A stretch of 7,866 bases of DNA, from contig SKMY01000040.1 of the NCBI GenBank assembly GCA_007120815.1, positions 1-7,866 of the forward strand, written 5' to 3'. The position numbers and the translations under genes were made by a program. This DNA comes from Syntrophomonadaceae bacterium (GTDB lineage: Bacteria > Bacillota_D > Dethiobacteria > DTU022 > UBA8154). This document shows positions 1 through 5,019 of this stretch, piece by piece (the stretch's first letter is position 1; each line of letters starts with the position of its first letter). The notes under the pieces were generated by a model, which did not search any database, had not been told where the DNA came from, and saw only the letters and a list, made by a program, of their open reading frames with translations.

Positions 1-221
1 AACTGCTTTACTTTTTCCCAATACAATTTCAGAAAAACAAGGCCGCCCAGCCCAGCAGCGATAATTAGTTGAAATATCAGACTTCCTGTGCCGGGATTGA
101 TGTATGCAAAGGCTTTTTGTGGAAAAACAATATTAAGCACAAAACTAAAGAGGATCAAGGCTGTAAAAAAACGTTTGAAAAACAAGTCAATCGCCTCCCA
201 TTCGTATAAACGCTTCTGCAT
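1..221 (-). CDS. Small membrane protein with YINPGTGS motif (3' end cut by window edge)
   Basis: Reading the minus strand from an ATG at 221 gives 73 codons that stay open to the window edge, so the C-terminus is missing. The N-terminus is short and basic, followed by a hydrophobic stretch (about residues 18-33) ending in KAFA, a plausible signal-peptidase site or membrane anchor. Next come the motif YINPGTGS (40-47), a second hydrophobic helix with GLGG (about 48-64), and a basic tail LKLYWEKVK. I recognise this from memory as a widespread family of small uncharacterised proteins with an A-Y-(I/V)-(D/N)-P-G-T-G-S pattern; I know of no established function. An AGAGGA ribosome-binding candidate lies 13 nt before the ATG, a long spacing; a TTG at 233 is in frame but sits too close to it. 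An in-frame stop lies further upstream. The gene follows the histidine kinase on the same strand after 184 nt. Coding status is likely, function unknown. Confidence 0.72.
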   Translation of the reverse strand, partial: MQKRLYEWEAIDLFFKRFFTALILFSFVLNIVFPQKAFAYINPGTGSLIFQLIIAAGLGGLVFLKLYWEKVKQ

Positions 222-405
222 TACTATGATCAAATCCTCTGGGATGTTTTTAAGTTTACAGAATGTTTACAATTTGTTTGGAAGGTGTTGAGGTTTTTCG
301 GAGAAATTTTTGTTACCATGGGAAACGGTTTGTTTATAGAAAGTCCTTGAGGGAATCTTGGCTAGATGATACCCCGAGGGTTTTAAATAAAACAAACAAT
401 CGCTG
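222..405. other. 184-nt intergenic region after the histidine kinase
   Basis: Both flanking genes read on the minus strand. No convincing terminator follows the kinase stop: the only hairpin there, ACCC-TCG-GGGT (about 371-381), is tiny and lacks a T-run on the minus strand. The phased TGTAAAC repeats are the one notable element. The small membrane protein gene may therefore have its own regulated promoter, partial read-through, or both. Confidence 0.5.
254..282 (-). promoter_or_regulatory. 11-bp-periodic direct repeats, candidate OmpR/PhoB-type binding site
   Basis: On the minus strand three 7-mers are phased at exactly 11 nt: TCCAAAC (282-276), TGTAAAC (271-265) and TGTAAAC (260-254), separated by 4-nt spacers. 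The last two are identical. Heptamers with 4-nt spacers are the layout of PhoB boxes bound by OmpR-family regulators. The block ends 32 nt before the ATG of the small membrane protein, where an activator next to a promoter could sit. The response regulator at 1886-2596 is an obvious candidate ligand, but that link is inference. Confidence 0.4.
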
Positions 406-1896
406 TTATTGAGCAGTGGGAAGAAAAACGTAAAAAGTGCTTCCTTCACCGGGAGAGCTGGTTACAGAAACGCGGCCCCGGTGAAGGTTGACCAGTTCTT
501 TGACAATACAAAGCCCCAATCCTTTTCCTTTGTGTGCCCGGTTCCTGGATTTGTCTACTTTGTAAAACCGGTCCCAGAGGTGTGGGATGTCCTCGGGAGG
601 AATCCCCGGTCCATTGTCCTGAACGCTTAAAACGATTTCCTGTTCACCGTAAACCGCTTCAAGTTTGATGGTTCCTTCCCTCGGGGCATATTGTATGGCG
701 TTTTCCATTAAATTGTTCATTATCTGGAACAGCCGGTCCTCATCGCCCCAAATTCCAGGAAGGTTTTCGCCTACACGCTTTTCTATGTGGATTTGCTTGT
801 CTTGAATCTTGGGCTGAATGCTGTCCACAACCCGGTTTGCCAGGTCCAGGGGCGAAACACATTCCCAGTTAAGTTGGATATCGCCGCTCTCAATGCTGGA
901 AAGATCAAGCAAGTCATCAACCAGGCGTTTAAGGTACCGGGTATTATCCAGAACAATTTCCATGCACTTTTCCTTTTCGTTTTCCTTAACATGACCGTCC
1001 AGGATGGCTTCGGCAAAGCCTTGTATGGAGGTCAAGGGCGCCCGGAACTCGTGGGAGACATTGGCTACCAGGTTTTGCTGCAAGTATTGCAGGCGTTTCT
1101 GTTCCTGGACCGTTTTTTCAATCTCTTCTACGGCCTGGTTGAAGGTGGCGGCCAGTTCGCCCATCTCCCCGTCAGTTTTCACATGAATGCGGCTGCTGAA
1201 GTTGCCGTGAAGCAGTTCCCGGGCTGCCCGTGTCATCACTTGCAGTGGATTGGAAATGGTTTTCGCCAGGGACAAGGCAAGGACACCTGCAACGGCCGCG
1301 GCGAAAAGCCCGGAATAGGTGGTCATGCGGCTGACTTGTGCAATGGTTGCTTCTACTCCGGCCAGCGGTGCGCTGACTGTAATGACGCGGATGACATTTC
1401 CCGGGCTGGTTTCTTTGTTGGTGAATGAACTGCTGTTATCAAAGACGGGAATGGCTACCAGCAGGCGCTGTATTTCCGGCCCGAATACCTTTTTGGAAAG
1501 AGAATTTCCTTGCAAGACGTGCTCTACTTCAGTTTGTTCCAGGCCAAGCTGCGTCTGTTTTTCACTTTCTCGGGGGGCAGCCACGATAACCTTTTCCATT
1601 TGTCTTTCAGGCCCATGGGCAGGGTCGATGATCCGAATTTTTACGTCCATGGACAGAGCCAGGGCCCCGGCTACTTTTTCAATCTCGTCCCGGTTTCCCG
1701 TTCTTATTTCTTCTTCCAGAACCCCGGCTACCTTTTCAGCCTGAGTCGTTAACTCCCATTCCCTGGCGCTGAAAAAGTACTCTTCCACAAGGTAAGAAAA
1801 GAAAACGTTTACAGCGAGCAGGGTGATTAATACGATAAACAGGTGGGCGCTTAAAAGTTTGAAAAACAGATTGCCCCGGCGCCACTTATTCAACAT
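406..1896 (-). CDS. Membrane sensor histidine kinase (HAMP-HisKA-HATPase)
   Basis: This 496-residue kinase senses an extracytoplasmic signal and phosphorylates the response regulator encoded just upstream. Domains in order: TM1 about 12-36; an extracytoplasmic domain of roughly 155 residues (37-192) with no sequence I recognise; TM2 about 194-214; HAMP about 211-264; a dimerisation/phosphoacceptor region with the H-box SHEFRAPLTS, phospho-accepting His282; then the ATPase domain with N-box NNLMENAIQYAP (394-405), G1 box DNGPGIP (427-433), F-box WDRFYK (441-446) and G2 box GKGLGL (457-462). All catalytic boxes are intact. No PAS domain lies between HAMP and HisKA, unlike ResE, WalK or PhoR, so the layout is closer to CpxA/BaeS/ArlS. 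The start overlaps the regulator's end by 11 nt, with GAGGTG 8 nt upstream, which indicates translational coupling. The signal sensed cannot be read from the sequence. Confidence 0.95.
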   Translation of the reverse strand: MLNKWRRGNLFFKLLSAHLFIVLITLLAVNVFFSYLVEEYFFSAREWELTTQAEKVAGVLEEEIRTGNRDEIEKVAGALALSMDVKIRIIDPAHGPERQMEKVIVAAPRESEKQTQLGLEQTEVEHVLQGNSLSKKVFGPEIQRLLVAIPVFDNSSSFTNKETSPGNVIRVITVSAPLAGVEATIAQVSRMTTYSGLFAAAVAGVLALSLAKTISNPLQVMTRAARELLHGNFSSRIHVKTDGEMGELAATFNQAVEEIEKTVQEQKRLQYLQQNLVANVSHEFRAPLTSIQGFAEAILDGHVKENEKEKCMEIVLDNTRYLKRLVDDLLDLSSIESGDIQLNWECVSPLDLANRVVDSIQPKIQDKQIHIEKRVGENLPGIWGDEDRLFQIMNNLMENAIQYAPREGTIKLEAVYGEQEIVLSVQDNGPGIPPEDIPHLWDRFYKVDKSRNRAHKGKGLGLCIVKELVNLHRGRVSVTSSPGEGSTFYVFLPTAQ

Positions 1897-2596
1897 CTGC
1901 TTTCACCTCGAACTTGTAACCGACTCCCCATACGGTTTGGATATACGTGTTCTCGGGATCTTCTTCTGCCAGTTTTTGGCGTATGCGTTTAATATGTTCG
2001 TCAATGGTTCGGGTGTCGCCCAGGTAGTTGTATCCCCAAACCTGTTCCAGGAGTGCTTCCCGTTCCAGGACGGCCCCGGCATTATTAGCCAGGAGAAATA
2101 GCAGGTCAAATTCTTTGGGAGTCAAAGATAGCGGTTTTCCGTTAACGGTTGCTTCATAGCCCTGGGCATCGATGAAAAGCTTTTCAAACTTCATGGTTTC
2201 CGGTGAACGGTTATAGTCTGCAGATCTTCTCAGCAAGGCCTTTACTCGGGCCAGAAATTCCCGGGGACTAAAGGGCTTGGCGACATAGTCATCAGCCCCC
2301 TGTTCCAGGCCGTATACTTTATCTTTTTCTTCTCCCTTGGCTGTTAACATCATAATAGGTATACTGCGGGTGCCCGGGTTTTGACGCAGCTTCCTGCATA
2401 CATCCCAACCGCTCAGTTCAGGTAGCATAAGGTCCAGGATAACAATATCGTAGTGGGAATCCAATGCTTTATGTAAGCCGCATTTTCCGTCATTGGCTAT
2501 GTCAAGTTCAATGGATTCGGAACGTAATATGATACGGACCAGTTCACAAATATCGTTGTCGTCTTCCACAAGGAGCGCTCGCGCTAAGGGTTTCAA
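1886..2596 (-). CDS. OmpR/PhoB-family response regulator
   Basis: This two-domain DNA-binding response regulator is the partner of the adjoining kinase. The receiver domain (about 5-120) has the acidic pocket E11-D12-D13, phosphoacceptor Asp55 in VILDLMLPE, Thr85 and Lys107 in AKPF. The C-terminal winged helix (about 136-232) ends in the typical TVWGVGYKFE. I place the start at TTG 2596: GAGGTGA lies 5 nt before it, and the resulting 236 residues match the family's usual 225-240. The frame stays open much further upstream (to an ATG at 2923), but that extension is low-complexity, runs under the divergent lipoprotein gene and is not plausible. An ATG at 2629 would add 11 residues but lacks a good ribosome binding site. 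It resembles PhoP/ResD/WalR-type regulators; I cannot name the regulon. It is co-transcribed with the kinase through an 11-nt overlap. Confidence 0.95.
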   Translation of the reverse strand: MKPLARALLVEDDNDICELVRIILRSESIELDIANDGKCGLHKALDSHYDIVILDLMLPELSGWDVCRKLRQNPGTRSIPIMMLTAKGEEKDKVYGLEQGADDYVAKPFSPREFLARVKALLRRSADYNRSPETMKFEKLFIDAQGYEATVNGKPLSLTPKEFDLLFLLANNAGAVLEREALLEQVWGYNYLGDTRTIDEHIKRIRQKLAEEDPENTYIQTVWGVGYKFEVKADVE

Positions 2597-2607
2597 GATA
2601 ATCACCT
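2585..2607 (-). promoter_or_regulatory. Ribosome binding site deciding a TTG start for the response regulator
   Basis: On the minus strand GAGGTGA is followed by TTATC and then TTG (2596-2594), coding for a protein starting (M)KPLARALLVEDD. The spacing is near ideal. Neither the upstream ATG at 2629 nor the GTG that overlaps this motif has a comparable site. Confidence 0.7.
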
Positions 2608-2624
2608 CGCACCCATAATTCGAC

Positions 2625-2653
2625 GGCATATCATGGGAACCCTTTTTTTGCAA
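2625..2653 (-). promoter_or_regulatory. Weak candidate promoter for the two-component operon
   Basis: On the minus strand TTGCAA (2653-2648) and TATGCC (2630-2625) are separated by 17 nt. Each matches the sigma-A consensus at only about four of six positions. It would start transcription around 2618, just ahead of the regulator's ribosome binding site. It is the best pair I can see in this divergent intergenic region, but it is weak. A tandem AACTGT-AACTGT (plus strand 2655-2666) lies immediately upstream. Confidence 0.3.
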
Positions 2654-2690
2654 AAACTGTAACTGTCCAGAGTTTATTTGAGTGAAGCTC

Positions 2691-2718
2691 GGGGACGGTC
2701 TGGGAAGTGACAGATCCG
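2691..2718. repeat. Degenerate REP-like hairpin related to the 4829-4881 repeat
   Basis: The stretch carries GGGGACGGT followed shortly by GGGAAG, the same two blocks found in the tandem repeat after the MFS gene, here with the intervening bases shortened. It can fold: CGGTCTG (2696-2702) pairs with CAGATCCG (2711-2718), with T2715 bulged and an 8-nt loop. It lies in the 196-nt divergent region between the response regulator and the lipoprotein gene. The relationship rests on the shared blocks only. Confidence 0.4.
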
Positions 2719-2792
2719 CGCGACATAAAAAACAAAACCTTTCCTTTGTTTGATCGTCTTGTTTTATAGAACCAACTATCAGGAGGGATAAA

Positions 2793-3470
2793 ATGAATGT
2801 ACGAAGGTGGTCTGTGCTGGCGCTGACGCTTTTGCTAATGTCGGCGCTGATAGGCTGTGGAGATGCTGGACTGGAGAGCGAACGGGAAGAAGAAGCGGTC
2901 GCCATCGTTAATGGTGAAGCCATCCCCCGGAATGAGTTCGATGAACTGCTGGAAATGAGAATGGGGATGTATCAAGTACAGGATATGGATGATGCAGAAA
3001 CGGCGGAAATGATGGACATGTTGAAGCAGCATACGCTGGATGAACTGATCGCCCAGACCGTGCTGATGCAAAGGGCAGAAGCTGCCGGCATGGTCGCTGA
3101 TGATGAAGCAGTGGAAGAAGAGTATCGGCTATTAAAAGAACAGTACGACGATGAAGAATTTCAACGTGCTCTGGATGCACAAAACCTGACGTCCGAAAGC
3201 TTGAAAGAAAATATTGCCTTACAACTGGCCGTTCACCAGTATGTTGATGAAAAAGTGGAAGAAGAAATAGGCAAAGAGGCAGTTGAAGTGTCAGACGATG
3301 AACTGAAAGCCTTTTACGAGCAGTACAGCATGCAGATGGAGGATCCGCCAGAATTCGAGGAAATGAAACCCCAGTTGGAAGGAATGGTACAGCAGGAAAA
3401 AATGCAGGAAGTCACGGCTGAAATCGTTAACCAGCTTGTCGAAGAAAGCGAGATTGAGATATTGCTTTAA
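2793..3470 (+). CDS. SurA/PrsA-like N-domain lipoprotein lacking a parvulin domain
   Basis: This 225-residue exported lipoprotein is probably a membrane-tethered folding chaperone. Residues 1-21 form a signal peptide with a lipobox ending L-I-G-C (Cys22), so it should be lipidated and face outward. AVAIVNGEAIPRNEFDELLE (35-54) is the typical opening of SurA/PrsA N-terminal domains, followed by a long helical region. VSDDELKAFYEQY (166-178) is the segment that in PrsA-type proteins precedes the parvulin prolyl isomerase domain. Here it passes almost directly into PEFEEMKPQLEGMVQQEK (186-203), the helix that normally follows it, so the roughly 90-residue isomerase is absent rather than truncated. 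The protein is very acidic. AGGAGGG (2781-2787) is a strong ribosome binding site. The gene is divergent from the two-component pair and ends at a strong terminator. Isomerase-free relatives exist, so a chaperone role is likely but unproven. Confidence 0.85.
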   Translation: MNVRRWSVLALTLLLMSALIGCGDAGLESEREEEAVAIVNGEAIPRNEFDELLEMRMGMYQVQDMDDAETAEMMDMLKQHTLDELIAQTVLMQRAEAAGMVADDEAVEEEYRLLKEQYDDEEFQRALDAQNLTSESLKENIALQLAVHQYVDEKVEEEIGKEAVEVSDDELKAFYEQYSMQMEDPPEFEEMKPQLEGMVQQEKMQEVTAEIVNQLVEESEIEILL

Positions 3471-3475
3471 AGGGC

Positions 3476-3508
3476 AAAAAACCCTTCGGAATAACCGAAG
3501 GGTTTTTT
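3476..3508 (+). terminator. Strong intrinsic terminator after the SurA-like gene
   Basis: CCCTTCGG (3482-3489) pairs with CCGAAGGG (3495-3502) around an AATAA loop. Six Ts follow and six As precede, so the stem can extend and the element could also work in the opposite direction. It begins six bases after the stop codon and separates this gene from the MFS gene. Confidence 0.93.
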
Positions 3509-3536
3509 GATCTTTTCCCTTCCCACCCAGATGGTT

Positions 3537-3542
3537 TATAAT
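3537..3542 (+). promoter_or_regulatory. Candidate -10 element of the MFS gene promoter
   Basis: A perfect TATAAT lies between the upstream terminator and the MFS gene. The expected -35 position (around 3514-3519, TTTCCC) is poor, so the promoter may need an activator. Transcription would begin near 3549, leaving a leader of about 70 nt. Confidence 0.45.
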
Positions 3543-3562
3543 AGAAAAGGTATTTCTCATAT

Positions 3563-3605
3563 AGCAGCCCACAAAACACTGAGATACCGATACTTATACG
3601 CTGCT
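3563..3605 (+). other. Leader with inverted repeat next to the ribosome binding site and three phased ATAC repeats
   Basis: AGCAGC (3563-3568) is complementary to GCTGCT (3600-3605), which ends one base before AGGAGG (3607-3612). Inside the 31-nt loop, ATAC occurs three times at exact 6-nt spacing (3584, 3590, 3596). The hairpin is short with a long loop, so this is only a description of visible structure. Confidence 0.25.
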
Positions 3606-3621
3606 GAGGAGGTTGCACACA

Positions 3622-4818
3622 TTGTACCAGGGCTGGAAAGTAACGCTAGCGGGGGCCGGGGTTAATTTCCTGGTAGGTATCACTTATGCCTGGAGTATTG
3701 TTGCGGGGGGCTTAACCCGGGAATTCGGCTGGACCCAGACGCAGACGGCGCTCCCGTATACGGTTTTCATTGTTTCCTATTCCCTTTGCATGGTTGCCGC
3801 CGGCCGTTTACAGGATAAAATCGGACCCCGGTGGATGGTTGCCGCCGGCGGGCTGCTGATTGGCGGTTCATTTCTCATCAGTTCACTGGTGCTAACGCCT
3901 CTAGGGGTTGCTGTTTTCTGGGGACTGCTATTTGGCATTGGCTCGGCTTGCTGCTTTGCTTCGGTGACCCCGGCGGCCATTAAGTGGTTTCCTCCATCGA
4001 AAAGGGGAATGATTGCCGGCATTGTTGTTACCGGTATCGGCGTTTCAGCGCTGGTGTTATCGCCCTCCTTAAATGCATTGGTCCAGCATGGTGGCGTGCG
4101 AATAACCTTTGTTGTTACAGGTCTGGTCTTGCTGTTGGGAATCTTTTTTCTGGCACAGTTTATTCAAAACCCGTCTTCATCCGGGCAGGATAATCCAGGT
4201 TCTCAACAAGCGGTAGTAACTCCCTGGAACCATATTTTCAAGCAGTCCCATTTTTATGTCTTGTGGATCATGTTTTGCATCACAACGGGGATCGGACTGA
4301 CATTTACCGCCCACATGCACACCATCGCATCCACAATGGCTTCCTATGAAAAGGGCTATGTCATGGTCATCGTATTTTCTTTTTTTAACGCCTCGGGTCG
4401 CATCCTATCCGGCATTCTCTCTGATCGGTTGGGCCGCAGCAAAGCTATGACCTTGGTTTTTATCGTTATGACTCTGTCTTTACTCCTGATCTTAACCATC
4501 AGCTCCCCTTTAATGATGGGCGTTGCCGCCATGTTTTTGGGTTTAACCTACGGGGGGCTGTTTAGTCTTTTTCCGGCCACTACGGCCAGCTACTTTGGCG
4601 TAGAAAATTTTGGCTATCACTACGGACTGGTTTTTACCGGTCTGGGGGCAGGGGGCTTGTTTCCCTTACTGGCCGGACACTTTTATGATCAGTCCGGCAC
4701 CTTTACCCTGGTTTTTACAGGACTGCTTATCCTCTGCCTCTTTGTCATCCTTTTCTCTGTTTATCTGGGTCGCCAGGAAGACAAAATTTATCAGTCTAAT
4801 AAAACAGAATCTTTTTAG
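3622..4818 (+). CDS. MFS transporter, oxalate/formate antiporter (OFA) family
   Basis: This 398-residue protein has about 12 hydrophobic segments and is an integral membrane carrier. The opening YQGWKVTLAGAGVNFLVGITYAWSI is typical of the oxalate:formate antiporter family, which exchanges or symports small carboxylates. MFS motif A appears as GRLQDKIGPR (61-70), with a second-half counterpart SGILSDRLGRSK (263-274). A hydrophilic loop (about 183-200) separates the six-helix halves. There is no lysine in the last two helices (YGLVFTGLGAGGLF onward), where OxlT carries its oxalate-binding lysine, so oxalate itself is an unlikely substrate; this position is recalled, not aligned. The start is TTG 3622: AGGAGG (3607-3612) is 9 nt upstream, whereas the TTG at 3613 directly abuts it and cannot be used. 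It forms its own transcription unit. A link to formate metabolism and the tungstate genes is possible but only inferred. Confidence 0.88.
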   Translation: MYQGWKVTLAGAGVNFLVGITYAWSIVAGGLTREFGWTQTQTALPYTVFIVSYSLCMVAAGRLQDKIGPRWMVAAGGLLIGGSFLISSLVLTPLGVAVFWGLLFGIGSACCFASVTPAAIKWFPPSKRGMIAGIVVTGIGVSALVLSPSLNALVQHGGVRITFVVTGLVLLLGIFFLAQFIQNPSSSGQDNPGSQQAVVTPWNHIFKQSHFYVLWIMFCITTGIGLTFTAHMHTIASTMASYEKGYVMVIVFSFFNASGRILSGILSDRLGRSKAMTLVFIVMTLSLLLILTISSPLMMGVAAMFLGLTYGGLFSLFPATTASYFGVENFGYHYGLVFTGLGAGGLFPLLAGHFYDQSGTFTLVFTGLLILCLFVILFSVYLGRQEDKIYQSNKTESF

Positions 4819-4881
4819 GGAAGCAAGAGGGAAGCAAGGGGACGGTTCTCCGGGAAGCAAGGGGACGGTTCTCCTGCTTCC
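4818..4881 (+). repeat. Tandem 23-bp repeat forming a REP-like hairpin
   Basis: A unit made of GGGAAGCAA plus GGGGACGGTTCTCC occurs twice, perfectly and without a gap (4829-4851 and 4852-4874). A partial copy, GGGAAGCAA, stands before them (4818-4826) and overlaps the last base of the MFS stop codon. TGCTTCC (4875-4881) is complementary to GGAAGCA (4853-4859), and GGGGA pairs with TCTCC around CGGT. The last copy can thus form a 12-bp stem with one bulged A and one G-U pair. No T-run follows, so it is not a standard terminator. From memory, GGGGACGGTTCTC motifs recur in clostridial genomes, sometimes with REP-associated transposases; none is present here. Confidence 0.8.
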
Positions 4882-4895
4882 TTAAAGTATTCCCG

Positions 4896-4929
4896 CTTAT
4901 TCCGATATATTGTTCCTCTTATTCCAATA
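4896..4929. promoter_or_regulatory. Phased direct repeats upstream of the regulator gene
   Basis: CTTATTCCGATA (4896-4907) and CTTATTCCAATA (4918-4929) match at 11 of 12 positions and start 22 nt apart, two helical turns, so both would face the same side of the DNA. Between them CGATATATT (4903-4911) resembles one half of an E. coli-type ModE site, but no correctly spaced second half is present. The block lies about 50 nt upstream of the predicted -10 of the regulator gene. The binding protein is unknown; the regulator itself is one candidate. Confidence 0.35.
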
Positions 4930-4977
4930 ACCCAGCTGGAAAGTAAGGTTCAATGCCTGGCTTAACCAATTATTTTT

Positions 4978-4986
4978 TGCTATGAT
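4978..4986 (+). promoter_or_regulatory. Extended -10 promoter of the regulator gene
   Basis: TGC precedes TATGAT, a TGn-extended -10 element. No good -35 is visible, which is tolerable for extended -10 promoters. Transcription would start near 4993, 27 nt before the ATG. A short palindrome, TgATAA-g-TTATtA (4983-4995), overlaps the -10 and start site and could be an autoregulatory site. Confidence 0.5.
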
Positions 4987-5019
4987 AAGTTATTAGGATC
5001 ATTCATTCGGGGGTGTACC

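Noticed and set aside
88..291. 67-codon plus-strand open frame
   Set aside because: It is antisense to the small YINPGTGS protein gene, whose minus-strand product has clear membrane-protein features, while this one is basic and featureless.
787..1428. 213-codon open frame on the plus strand inside the histidine kinase gene
   Set aside because: It lies wholly antisense to well-conserved kinase domains, has no ribosome binding site of note and no recognisable protein features; it is a shadow of the real gene.
2597..2923. N-terminal extension of the response regulator to an ATG at 2923
   Set aside because: The extra residues are serine-rich and unlike any receiver domain, they overlap the divergent lipoprotein gene, and a strong ribosome binding site points to TTG 2596 instead.
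3613..3621. TTG at 3613 as start of the MFS transporter
   Set aside because: AGGAGG ends at the base before it, leaving no spacing; TTG 3622 has a 9-nt spacing and begins at the family-typical YQGWKV.
4818..4881. CRISPR array
   Set aside because: The 23-bp units are head-to-tail with no spacers between them, and there are no cas genes.
4853..4890. Intrinsic terminator of the MFS gene
   Set aside because: The hairpin is good but is followed by CTTAAAGTATT rather than a T-run, so it is listed as a REP-like repeat instead.
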